The notes under the pieces: generated by a model
Databases searched by the model: none
What the model saw: only the letters and a program-made list of their open reading frames with translations
What the model was told of the DNA's origin: nothing
In this document: positions 31,486-42,946 of the stretch, in pieces
Layout: each line of letters opens with the position of its first letter
Numbering within the stretch: position 1 is the stretch's first letter
Program-made: the position numbers and the translations under genes
Assembly: GCF_040954835.1 (NCBI RefSeq)
Contig: NC_090709.1
Coordinates: 43,780,490-43,844,489 of the forward strand
From: Lepisosteus oculatus
Lineage: Eukaryota; Chordata; Actinopteri; Semionotiformes; Lepisosteidae
Length of the DNA: 64,000 bases
Direction of reading: 5' to 3'

Positions 31486-34400
31486 TCCCTTCCTTTGTTA
31501 TTTTTAAAGTCATAACTTTACCATACAATTGTAACAATTCTATATCAACAAGCAGTAAACGGTTATTAACTATTACAACAAAATGTATGTAAAACCTTCC
31601 ATTTCTATTCAACACCTACAACTTTTTTTTCAACTATTTCTATGTGTACCAACTCAAATTTTAGTTCAATTTCTACTTAAGTCACTTCTAAATATCACCT
31701 CATTTCTAGCAGTCTAAGCAACATCTACTGTACATAGATAACACAAACAAAAAAGGGCAATTTAACATTTGGAGAGCTATGCAAGTCTTATATTTTTAAA
31801 TGTCTCTGTAACGAGCCGGTTTCCTGATAACCCTGCCACTTCTGGTTGTTACTTCACTTCTGGGCAAAGTTACTTGCTCTCCTATGGATGTACTCTCCAC
31901 TGTCTGAGAACTTGGCACTTCCTGCACGTCAGAAAGTCCAGTATTCTCAGCATTTTCTGTTTCTGCAGATTCAAAATCAAGATCCAATGGAGGAGCGTGT
32001 CGAAGATGTTTTACATTTCTCATTATTTTTGAGCCATCTTCCACATTCACTAACTCAAAAGACTTACAAGAGCTGTTTCTCAATAACACATAGCGAGTGT
32101 CTTTGAACTTGGCATCCAATTTACCGTTGTCTAGGCCAGCCACAAACACTACATCACCGACCTTGAAGTTGTGATCCCTTTGATCGATGTGTCTCGTCTG
32201 CATATAATTTCATTTTGTGTGCGTACTCCTCATGATGTCTATGGAAATCTTTTGTCTTTTGAATGTCCCTTGGCTTTTCTTCTTTCTTTTCCACGTTTGG
32301 TAGTTTAGTCCGGATATCACGTCCAAAGATACGATTAGCTGGGGTTTCTCCAGATGCCCTGTGAGGTGTTGATGAATAAGCCAGCGGAATCTTAGGGAGT
32401 TCCTCTCTCCATTTTTTTCCTTCTGTCGCAGCTGCTCTCAAGGCCTTTTTCAGGTATCTGTGAAATCTTTAAATTTTGCCATTACTGCTCGGATAGTAAG
32501 GTGATGCACGGATGTGTTTAATTCCACAGTTAGTCAGAAATGATTCAAACAACTGAATTGCCTGCCATGATCTGGTACTACCTCTAGTGGATAACCAAAT
32601 CATGCAAAGATGTTCATCAGCTCTCTAATAACTGTGACTGAAGATATGTCTGATACAACAACCACCTCAGGGTAAGAGGTATAATAGTCTATGAGAGTCA
32701 ATATGTATTCATTCTGAATGGCACCTACCAGATCAATGCCCAATTTTGTCCAAGGCCTTGGTGGTAATTCAAGTGGTTGGAGAAGTTGATCCTCCTACAA
32801 TGGCTGATTCAACACACAAGTGGAACAATTCCTGACTAGTCTTTCAACATCACTGTCCATGTTGGGCCAGTAAAATTTGCTTCTCAGGTACTGTTTTGTA
32901 CGAACCACACCCTGATGTGTCTCATGTGCTAATTTCAATGCTTGTCTGATTTTTGTTTTCTGTAACACAATCCTCTGTCCTCTTAAAAGCAGTCCATCAT
33001 ATATAGATAACTCCAACCTATACCTGTGGTATGGCTGCAGTTCGTCTGGAATTGGATTAGGCCATTGTCCTTTTTCCAGTATGGACATCAACAATTTCAA
33101 TGTGTCATCTTCGTTTGTGGCTTGCTTAAGTTCCTCAAATGTCAGTGCATGCAGTTCATAAGTGCTGATTGAAAGCACTCTATCAACATAGGTGTCTACA
33201 TAACCAGTGTCTTCTGTGTCTGGTAAAGGAAGACGTGTTAATGAGTCTGCGACACTGGTTTTCCCTACTATGTGTTCAATTTTGTAATCATATGGCCGTA
33301 ATCTCAATCCAAGTCTTTGTATCCTGGGTGGTAACAATGTTGCCTTTTTGGGATTGAACATATAAATGAGGGGTTTATGATCCGTTTGAAGTGTGAACTT
33401 GCCTCCCCATAAATATGTCCTAAAATGTTCCACTGTCCAAACACAACCCAAGGCTTCATGCTCTATTTGCGAGTAATGCCTTTCTGTTGGGGTAAGTGAG
33501 CGACTTGCATATGCCACTGGCTTCTTCTGGTCTTTGTAGCAATACTGCTCCAAGTCCTACAGGACTCGCGTCACTGATCACTACTGTTGGCGCATCTAGA
33601 TTGAAGTATGCCAGACACGGTTCAGTTACAAGTGCTCTTTTCAACTCAGCAAAGGCTTTCTCAGTTTCCGTTGTCCATTCCCACTTCTGTCCTTTCCTCG
33701 TTAGTTTTCTAAGGGGTTCTGATATATCCTCATAATTAGGAATGAATTTCATCAAAAATCCACAAGTGCCTAAGAACGAGCGCAAAAGTGCAACATTCTC
33801 AGGTCTCGGTGCACTGCAAAGAGCTGTCACCTTTTTTGGGTCTGGTTTTATTCCTTCTGCAGTGACCAAATGTCCCAGTATCTCGATCTCTTTCAGGCCA
33901 AATATACACGTATCTTTATTTAAAGTTAAGCCTCTGTCTTGGAATCTTTGGAATACTTGCCTGAGCCTCTGTTCTAGTTGTTCTTCATTATCCGCATGTA
34001 CTACAACATCATCCATATACCATACAACACCTGGTATTGCACACAACATTGAGTCCATAGCCTTCTGACTAGCCTCTGGGGCACTAGACAAGCCAAAAGG
34101 AACTTTTCTGAAAAGGTAACAACCCCTGTGTGTGATGAAGGTAGTCAGGTGTCTTGATTCCGGGGCCAACTCAACTTGCCACAACCCTTTTCAAGCATCT
34201 AACTTTGCAAAAACTTTGGCTCCTTGCACTGCTTGCAATATGCTGTCAGCCGTTGGTACTGGATATCTCTCTCTGATAACTGCTTTATTCACTTCTCGCA
34301 GATCCACACACAGTCTCACTTCCTTGGTGTCTTTTTTAGGCATTATCAGAATATTTTAGATCCATTCTGCACCTTCATTCACGTCTTCAATAATTCCATC

Positions 34401-35048
34401 ATCCAACATTTTATCTAACTCCTGATTAACAGCTTCTATCATTGGATAGGGTACTCGTCTCAGACTTTGAGCTACTGGCGAAACTTTCTCATCTACTGTA
34501 ACCTTGTGACTGTAACCCTTGATCTGTCCTAAACCTTTAAAGAGTGACTCATATTCCTGTGCTAAGCGCTTAAACCTCTCTGAAGACTGGTCAACTGCAT
34601 TGACAGTGTCTCCTACATTCAGAATCTTCAGATCAAAACAAGCTTTTCTTCCCAACAATGCTTCTACATTTCCTTCAATTCCATAGGCTTTGTCCTTTAT
34701 TACATTTTTCTGCCATTTCAGCTGTGCCTCAAAGTAGCCAACACACTTAAGTGGACTAATTTGTGCATAGGCATAAAATTTCTTCTTAGTCTGCTGAAGT
34801 TCTGTTCTGTGTGCAAATACTTTCTTGAAAAGTTCTACTCCAATGAAGTTTCTTTGACTTCCTGTATCTATCACCATTTTTATCTCTTGGCCATTTATTC
34901 GAACAGTTTCTTTACCTTCAGGGTCAATGGAATTAACAAATTCATCTGAGTCTGAAGAAGGTTCTTGAATTGTTCGTAGTTTTGTCCCTTTCTTATTTGT
35001 ATTAAGTTTCTTTTCATGATGGGAACCGTCTTTCTTTCTACACACTCA

Positions 35049-35147
<99 letters not shown>

Positions 35148-35690
35148 TCAGCCCTCCCCTGTTCTATATCACTTGCATGACTGCGTCCTGCTGCTCGGCT
35201 TTTGTTTGTAAATTTTGAGCGAGCGCCCCGTTCAGTGTCACTTTGTCACTGTGGTCAGAAAGCATTCTTGATTCTGCTTGAGCTGCTTCATGAATTCTAG
35301 CGACTGTAAGAGCTCTTTCTAAAGTCAGCCCTTCCTCCTGCAACAATTTATCAAGCAGTCTCTTATGTGGACATTTTTCCACAAGTTGATCTCTTAACAT
35401 GTCAGCTTCCAATACTCCAAAGTCACAAGTTTAGCCAGTTCTCTTAGTGCAGTCACAAAAGCATCAACAGATTCGTCCTGAGACTAAGTTCTCTGCCTAA
35501 ATTTATGCCGTTCCAAAACCACTTTTCTCCGCAGTGTAAAGTAAGCGTCTAAGGCAGCTACAGTCTATTCATATGTACCTTTTTCTCCAGGGATGTTGAC
35601 GACAATCCGCTGCACGGGAGCCCCGATACAGTGCAGTAATGTAGCACGTCTCACGGCATTTTGAGCGTCTATAGATCCACTGGCTATTTA

Positions 35691-35912
<222 letters not shown>

Positions 35913-35940
35913 TCAAGCACTCATCTCTTGTCACTATAAA

Positions 35941-36071
35941 TGTAAATAAAGAGCCGTTCTTATATCATTTTGACTATTTTATTAACTACACAAATCACGC
36001 CCTTATACCATATGTTCCCGCCTTCTACTCTCTCTTTCTGTTGCCTTGCGATGTCTACTCACTATACTACA
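35941..36071 (-). repeat. 5' LTR of the short-LTR Gypsy element
   Basis: TGTAAATAAAGAGCCG...CACTATACTACA, 131 bp. It touches U1-like sequence on its right edge at 36072. Confidence 0.8.
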
Positions 36072-36157
36072 AGGATGCTGTTTTGCAGAGCCCCAAGAGA
36101 GAACCTGGAGTGCACACTTTGAGGGGGGCGGGGGGCTGTGTTCGCGCTTTGCCCCCG
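36072..36157 (+). pseudogene. U1 snRNA 3' two-fifths, remnant
   Basis: Aligned by eye with vertebrate U1 from about nt 82 (GGATG) to the end: CCCCAA, then AACCTGGAGTGCACACTTTG against AAACTCGACTGCATAATTTG, and stem-loop IV with CTGTGTTCGCGCTTTGCCCC against CTGCGTTCGCGCTTTCCCC. Roughly three quarters of the last 53 bases match. The Sm-site region (AATTTGTGG) is changed. The 5' part is missing; the Gypsy LTR begins exactly where it stops. Confidence 0.6.
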
Positions 36158-36239
36158 GTCTCTTGCATGAGTACTAAATCTCACGGCACCAGTCAGCGGC
36201 CAGGAGACAAGTACAATATCGTGGGACAGAGGGCATAAT

Positions 36240-36612
36240 CATTGACTGTTACATATGAGACGGGGATTAGGAGGAGCCCCCAACTGATTGGTAAAGGGGA
36301 ACACTGACACCAGAGTAACAACCCGGTGTCTCTTTCTGAGAGACGCCGTGGGATTTGTAAATGGCCAAGGAGGGTCGGGACCTCAGTTTTCCACCTCCCC
36401 CGAAGGACGGCACCTGTTTGCACAGTAGAGTGTCGCCAACAGGATGCTCGGGCATAAGAAAGCCACACAGACCGCAGGGTGAGCGCTCCGTACTGGTCCC
36501 AGTAACACCTCTTGCAACCTGAGCTTTTCCGGGGGGAATCTCCTATCCGGGTGCAGACCAGGCTAACACCTGCTGTGCTGCCATGGGTGAGCGCAGTCGT
36601 GAGTCGCAGGGT
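36240..36612 (-). mobile_element. 5S-headed SINE (SINE3 type), diverged
   Basis: On the minus strand a 5S-like head (AGCAGGTGTTAGCCTGGTCT and GGATAGGAGATTCCCC, from the AAGCAGG...GGATGGGAGACC region of 5S rRNA) is followed by the body seen at 57205-57790: ACAGGTGCCGTCCTTCGG-like, AACTGAGGTCCCGACCCTCC-like, CATTTACAAATCCCACGGCG-like. The tail is missing. More diverged than the copy at 57 kb. Confidence 0.65.
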
Positions 36613-36785
36613 GAGATCTAGTCACCGGGGAGAAACGATACAAGCGGAGGATTACTCAGCTCTCGGCACTTGAAAAGCACAGAAGGCAGCAGGCTCTGGA
36701 GAGCAGGTAAGAGACGGAGCCTTGTGGGCAGGCGAGCAGGCTCGTTTTTTGGAAATTGCTGAAAAGGCTCCAGTGTTTGTTTGGT

Positions 36786-37037
36786 GTGTGGCAGGCGCAT
36801 GTCGCGAGCTTGCGTAGCGATCTGCCGGTCTGGTGTTATGCAAATGAGGCCGAATTGCATGCTGCGAATGCAAAATGGTGACTGCAGATGTGTAGGAAAC
36901 GGCGCGCTCGTTTTCTCGTTTTGCCCACACTTTTGAGTGTTAGTGTGGCGGAAGAGTGGGCACATCAGGAGGCGGGCCGCTTGCAGGGGCTTGTACAACT
37001 CATACTTACCTGGCAGGGGAGATACCTTGATCAAAAA
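36786..37037 (+). pseudogene. U1 snRNA gene head: promoter plus nt 1-36, cut by a LINE
   Basis: The U1 start ATACTTACCTGGCAGGGGAG is at 37002 and continues GATACCTTGATCAAAAAGG (U1: GATACCATGATCACGAAGG) to about 37037, then changes to LINE ORF1 sequence. An octamer ATGCAAAT at 36838-36845, about 160 bp upstream, is the distal element typical of Pol II snRNA genes. Compared with the second head at 42626-42946, about 77 bp of the proximal promoter is missing, so the proximal element is probably lost. Confidence 0.75.
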
Positions 37038-39116
37038 GGAGGAGAACAGCGAGGAGAACAGTGACCCCTCCCCCACTCCTGCTCCTCAGAACGAGAAATC
37101 CACTGCGACCCCACAACCGCAGACTGCACCAGACAAGCACGAGGGTTTGAAAACCCCCGAGAACAGTGAGGGCCAGTGTGGGGTCCCCCAGTGGAACTGG
37201 CCCAACGATGATACCCAGGATGCAGCGGAGCTGCTTTTCTCAGAACCTGCAAGTGCTACAGATGCCCTCCTCTCCTCCATCCAGTCCATCACGGAGGATC
37301 TGCAGCAGCTGGTGGGTGAGGGGGAAGAGGAGACTGGTGCATCGGCTGCACCCCATTACCCTCAGTTCTCCCAGGAGCTGGACTTGAGGAAAAGGAAAAA
37401 TGACTCTGTTTTCTCCCCGAGCGAGGAGGAAGGAGAGCATGGTGATGGGGACAGCTGGAACCCCTCCACCCCTCCCTCTACCCCCTTCCCTGAAATGAAC
37501 TCCGTGAACGCTATTACTGCTACCACCCTGATGAAGGCTCATTCAGAGGATGGCTGGCAGGAAATTGGTAAGAAGAAAAAGAAAAAGAAGTAAATCAAGA
37601 GAGGTATAAAAGCTTTGAAGATAGGTGGGATAAAGGGCCTTCTGATTGGTCAGGGGACAATAACAACAGAACCTCTGGCGTGGCCATTCTTTTCAAAGGA
37701 TGGGCATTCAAATTGAAAAGTATTCAGAGGGTCATAGACGGCAGGTTGCTGTGTGTGGATGTGGAATGGGGGACTGTTAACCTGCGGCTAATCTCTGTGT
37801 ATTGTCCTACTGACGTGGGAGGAAGGGTGGAGCTACTCAAAGCACTCTCTCCCCTATTGTTATGTAGCACAGATGTGATAGTGGGAGGGGATTTTAATTG
37901 TATCTTAGAGCACACAGATAGGCAGTCTAGCTCTCCGATAAAATTGGATTCCAGCTCACTGGCCCTGCAAAACTTAGTTCAAGACTTGAAACTCTCAGAC
38001 ACATATAGATGTATATATCCCACAACAGCAGGATAAACATGGTCAGGGAGGAATCAGAATTGACAATTGCTTTGTCTCAGAGAGAGTGAAAGTTGTTGGG
38101 GTCACTCTTCAGCCTGTCTTCTTCTCAGATCATCAGGCTTTAGGGTGTAGAGTGGAACTCCAGGGTGGGACTGTCTTTGGCCCAGGCCTCTGGAAACTCA
38201 ACACAAAGCTGCTAGAGAACGAGGGGGTAGTATCCCGCTACAAGGAGAAACTATCACAGTGGCTGTCCTTGCAGTGTCTGTATGGGTCAGTAGGAGAGTG
38301 GTGGGAGGAGGTGAAGGTGAGGACAAAGGCCTTTTTCATGGCTGAGGGAAGGAAGGCTGCTGCCAGACAGAGAGGAGTGCTAGCCAGGAAACAGAGGCAG
38401 CTGCAGCGTCTCTACACGAGACAGTGGCTTCGATGTGCTCGAGGATATCACCCTTTTAAAAAAGGATGTCCGGAGCATAGCGGAAGAAAGTAGTCGAGGA
38501 GTGCTGTTAAGAAGCTGAGTGCAGTTCTTGGAAGAAAATGAGAAGTGTACTCGCTTCTTTTTCAGGAAAGTGGTAGGCTCCAAGTCTGTCATGGAAAGTG
38601 TAGTTGATGAGGAGGGAAGAGAGAGTACAGAGCTGAGTGCTATCCTGTCCTGCATCGAGGCCTTCTTGTCACGGACGTCCAAGGGGACTAACCGTGGGGA
38701 GCAGGAGGGCGGAAAAAGACCCATATGCGTAGCGGCGAGACGGGAAAAAGGCCCGGGCTCATTAGTGCAAAGAGTTCAGGAATGCCGTATAGAAACCTGT
38801 GCCCTCAGGGAGCGGACGTGGTGCTAGGCGGGTCTCAGGACATCCGAATGTCAGTGCTGAGCGAGGACAGAGTGCAAGACCCGGAAATATATAGCCCAAG
38901 GGAAAGAGAGGGACAGGAAGGACAGCAGACCAGAAACAAGGGACAGGACAGAGAAGCTCTACAGAGGTAAAGGATGAAGAAATTCATTTTTTTACCTCAA
39001 AGCTAGAAAACGTTTTGAGTGAAGAAGATAGGGAAGTACTTGAGGGGGATTTGACAGTAGAAGAGCTGAGAGGCTATGGAGAGCTTACAGAAGAGGAAAA
39101 CTCCGGGTGCTGACAG
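37038..39116 (+). mobile_element. LINE fragment, L1/Tx1-like (copy 1)
   Basis: Holds the C-terminal third of ORF1 (37038-37593, acidic, ending GWQEIGKKKKKKK and stop) fused after an internal loss of about 200 bp to the ORF2 endonuclease region: GGDFNC near 37895, FFSDHQALGC near 38130. It runs to the start of the reverse transcriptase (KTPGADRLPKG near 39100) and then switches to tRNA-cluster spacer. Several stops and frame changes are present; for example the YTWSG part reads a TAA at 38034-38036, and a short loss removes the residues around RNSSSRIDY seen in copy 2. It is about 97% identical to 45690-47955. No 3' end is attached. Confidence 0.88.
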
Positions 39117-39545
39117 GCTCCCTAAAGGGGCGTCTGCTTTTACTACTTGCACGAATGAAGGCAAAAAAAAGCCAATCGATGTGAACGAACGGCGCTTTAC
39201 AGAGGAGTACTGCCTGACTGGATCATTGATGAACAACAGAGGCCACTCCGACCTCTTCTCGGTTTTCTTCAATGACTTACTAAGGATCTTCTTCACAATC
39301 GCCCATGCAGGGGAAGCCAGTTACACCAAAGCAAACGCAGGAAAGTGCAATTCAAGCAGAGACCAGGAGGGACTTGTTTACACCGAGAGTGGGCGGAGAA
39401 TGGAACAATGCGCCCAGCCCTGTTGCTGAAGCCGATTCTTGATGAGCTCTTGGGCTCACTAAGAAGCCCCAGCTGGATGCTAATCTTTCTGTTGTTCTTG
39501 CAGGTCCTGCGCTGCTTTTGAGCCGACAGAGCTCGTCCTGGTGGC
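39117..39545 (+). repeat. tRNA-cluster spacer, displaced copy
   Basis: GGGGCGTCTGCTTTTACTAC through GAGCTCGTCCTGG matches 47956-48370 and 51343-51760, the spacer between tRNA-His and tRNA-Val in the cluster. No tRNA follows here; sequence turns into LTR-like DNA at about 39546. Confidence 0.85.
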
Positions 39546-39549
39546 AGTG

Positions 39550-39835
39550 AGTATTCAACCTCATTGCATTACTGCTACCAACCAGTTGATATCAATTTAA
39601 TTCCTAAGGGTTATGTACTTGTTTTGAGTATCTAATGTAGAAATTGTAAACAAGTTCACTTACGAAACGGTCTAAATGAATGATATACCGAACTTATGTC
39701 CTCTTGATTTGTGTAACTCTTTGTAACTGAATGAATTTATATCTTTTGTATTCTTATAACCCTAACGATAATTTTGTGATTTACTGCCACAAAAATAATT
39801 GTACCAGTAAATGCCCAAACCCCTACAGAACTGGT
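39550..39835 (+). mobile_element. LTR 3'-part fragment
   Basis: ATATCAATTTAATTC, GTATCTAATG, GATATACCGAAC, TGTGTAACTCTTTG and TTCTTATAACCCT run parallel to 59470-59650 of the large LTR. It ends CCCTACA followed by GAACTGGTGCC, which looks like an LTR end plus a primer-binding start. An old remnant. Confidence 0.4.
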
Positions 39836-39839
39836 GCCT

Positions 39840-42625
39840 CGTGAGAGAACACTACAACAGTGTGTGATCTCATGTCCCAGCCTGAGGAGCAGACAGCGAG
39901 CCTGTCTCTCAATAATAATACAGTGTGTGATCTCCTGTCCCAGCCTGGGAAACAGTGAGTCAGCCTCTCAATAATTATAATACAGTGTGATCTACTGTCC
40001 CAGCCTGAGGAACACACAGTGAGCCTGTATCTCAATAATAATAATACAGTGCGTGATCTCCTGTCCCAGCCTGAGGAACAGTGAGCTTGTCTCTCAATAA
40101 TAATAATACAGTGTGATCTTCTGTCCCAGCCTGAGGAACAGACAGTGAACTTGTCTCTCAATAATAATAATAATACAGTGTGTGACTTCCTGTCCCAGCC
40201 TGAGGAACAGACAGTGAGCCTCTCTCTCAATAATAATAATAATAATACAGTGTGTGATCTCCTGTCCCAGCCTGAGGAACAGTGAGCTTGTCTCTCAATA
40301 ATAATAATACAGTGTGATCTACTGTCTCAGCCTGAGGAACAGTGAGTTTATCTGTCAATAATAATAATACAGTGTGATCTCCTGTCCCAGCATGAGGAAC
40401 AGTGAGCTTGTCTCTCAATAATAATAATACAGTATGATCTTCTGTCCCAGCCTGAGGAACAGACAGTGAACTTGTCTCTCAATAATAATAATAATACAGT
40501 GTGTGACTTCCTGTCCTAGCCTGAGGAACAGATAGTGAGCCTCTCTCTCAATAATAATAATACAGTGTGTGATCTCCTGTCCCAGCTTGAGGAACAGTGA
40601 GCTTGTCTCTCAATAATAATAATAATAATACAGTTTGAACTCCTGTCCAAGCCTGAGGAACAGTGAGCCTGTCTCTCAATAATAAAAATACAGTGTGTGA
40701 TCTCCTGTCCCAGCCTGAGGAACAGTGAGCTTGTCTCTCAATAATAATAATAATACAGTTTGAACTCCTGTCCCAGCCTGAGGAACAGTGAGCCTGTCTC
40801 TCAATAATAAAAATACATTGTGTGATCTCCTGTCCCAGTCTGGGGAACACTGAGGCTTTCTCTCAATACTAATAATACAGTATGATCTTCTGTCCCAGCC
40901 TGAGGAACAGACAGTGAACCTGTCTCTCAATAATAATAATAATACAGTGTGTGACTTCCTGTCCCAGCTTGAGGAACAGTGAGCTTGTCTCTCAATAATA
41001 ATAATACAGTGTGTCATCTCCTGTCCCAGCCTGAGGAACAGTGAGCTTGTCTCTCAATAATAATAATACAGTGTGTGATTTCCTGTCCCAGCCTGAGGAA
41101 CAGACTGTGAGCCTGTCTCTCAATAATAATAATGCAGTGTGTGACGTCCTGTCCCTGCCTGAGGAACAGTGAGCCTGTCTCTCAATAATAATAATACAGT
41201 GTGTCATCTCCATTTCCAGCCTAAGGAACAGACAGTGAGCTTGTCTCTCAATAATAATATTACAACGTGTGATCTCCTGTCCCAGCATGGGGAACAGACA
41301 GTAAGCCTCCCTCAGTAATAATAATAAAGTATGTGATCTCCTGTCTTAGCCTGAGGAACACTGAGCCAGACTCTCAATAATAATAATACAGTGTGTGATC
41401 TCTTGTCCCAGCCTGAGGAACAGACAGTGAACCTGTCTCTCAATAATAATAATAATACAGTGTGTGACTTCCTGTCCCAGCCTGAGGAACAGTGAGCTTG
41501 TCTCTCAATAATAATAATACAGTGTGTGATTTCCTGTCCCAGCCTGAGGAACAGACTGTGAGCCTGTCTCTCAATAATAATAATGCAGTGTGTGACGTCC
41601 TGTCCCTGCCTGAGGAACAGTGAGCCTGTCTCTCAATAATAATAATACAGTGTGTCATCTCCATTTCCAGCCTAAGGAACAGACAGTGAGCTTGTCTCTC
41701 AATAATAATATTACAACGTGTGATCTCCTGTCCCAGCATGGGGAACAGACAGTAAGCCTCCCTCAGTAATAATAATAAAGTATGTGATCTCCTGTCTTAG
41801 CCTGAGGAACACTGAGCCAGACTCTCAATAATAATAATACAGTGTGTGATCTCTTGTCCCAGCCTGAGGAACAGACAGAGAGCCTGTCTCTCAATAATAA
41901 TACAGCGTGTGATTTCCTGTCCCAGCCTGGGGAACAGTGAGTCAGACTCTCAATAATTATAATACAGTGTGATCTACTGTCCCAGCCTGAGGAACAGACA
42001 GTGAGCCAGTATCTCAATAATAATAATACAGTGCGTGATCTCCTGTTCCAGCCTAAGGAACAGACAGTGAGCTTGTCTCTCAATAATAATATTACAGCGT
42101 GTGATCTCCTGTCCCAGCATGGGGAACAGACAGTAAGCCTCTCTCAATTATAATAATACAGTATGTGATCTCCTGTCTTAGCCTGAGGAACAGACAGTGA
42201 TCCTGTCTCTCAATAATAATAATCCAGTGTGGGATGTCCTGTCCCAGTCTGTGGAACAAACAGTGAGCATGTCTCTCAATAATAATAATATAGTGTGGGA
42301 TCTCCTGTCCCAGCCTGGGGAACAGTGAGCCAGACTCTCAATAATAATACTAATATACTGTGATCTACTGTTCCAGCCTGAGGAACAGACAGTGAGCCTG
42401 TCTCTCAATAATAATACTACAGTGTTGGATCTCCTGTCCCAGCCTGGGGAACAGTGAGCCAGACTCTCAATAATAATAATAATAATAATACAGTGTGATC
42501 TTCTCTCCCAGCCTGGGGAAAAGACCGTGAGCCTGTCTCACAATAATAATAATACAGTGTGTGATCTCTTGTCCCAGCATGAGGAACAGACAGTGAGCCT
42601 CTCTCTCAGTAATAATAATACAGTG
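39840..42625 (+). repeat. 2.8-kb minisatellite with TAA runs
   Basis: About 45 units of roughly 60 bp: CAGTGTGTGATCTCCTGTCC, CAGCCTGAGGAACAGACAGT, GAGCCTGTCTCTCAATAATA. The TAA run varies from two to seven. A block of about 450 bp (41040-41410) is repeated nearly unchanged at 41490-41870. The long minus-strand frames here, rich in LLLRDRLTV-type words, come only from the repeat. Confidence 0.9.
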
Positions 42626-42946
42626 TGTGTGGCAGGCACACGACGCGAGCTTGCGTAGCAATCTGCCGGTCTGGTGTTATGCAAATGAGTCCGAATTGCG
42701 TCCCGGGACATGCTGCGAATGCGCATTGGCGACTGCAGATGTGTAGGAAACGGCGCGCTCATTTTCTCGTTTTGCCCACCCTTTTGAGTGTTAGTGTGGC
42801 GTGTGAGTGTGTGAAAGAGTGGGCCCAGCAGGAGGCAGTGGCGTGCGGGGCGAGGAGCTGGGCTAGGCTGCGCGCTTTGTGCTGTGGGTGCGGGCCGCTT
42901 GCAGGGGCTTGTACAGCTCATACTTACCTGGCAGGGGAGATACCTT
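42626..42946 (+). pseudogene. U1 snRNA gene head: promoter plus nt 1-25, cut by a LINE
   Basis: U1 starts at 42920 (ATACTTACCTGGCAGGGGAG) and matches through GATACC at about 42944, then LINE-like sequence follows. An octamer ATGCAAAT lies at 42679-42686, about 235 bp upstream, the usual place of the snRNA distal element. The promoter matches 36786-37001 apart from a 77-bp stretch present only here, so this copy has the fuller promoter. The U1 body is absent, so no functional U1 can come from it. Confidence 0.8.

Noticed and set aside
37038-37593. Acidic 218-codon frame as a host gene
   Set aside because: It matches the C-terminal part of LINE ORF1 at 45690-46210, so it is LINE sequence behind a U1 head.
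39840-42625. Many long minus-strand reading frames with LLLRDRLTVCSSGWD-type words
   Set aside because: They follow the 60-bp minisatellite exactly, and the repeated residues are translations of the repeat unit. There is no start context or conservation beyond the repeat.
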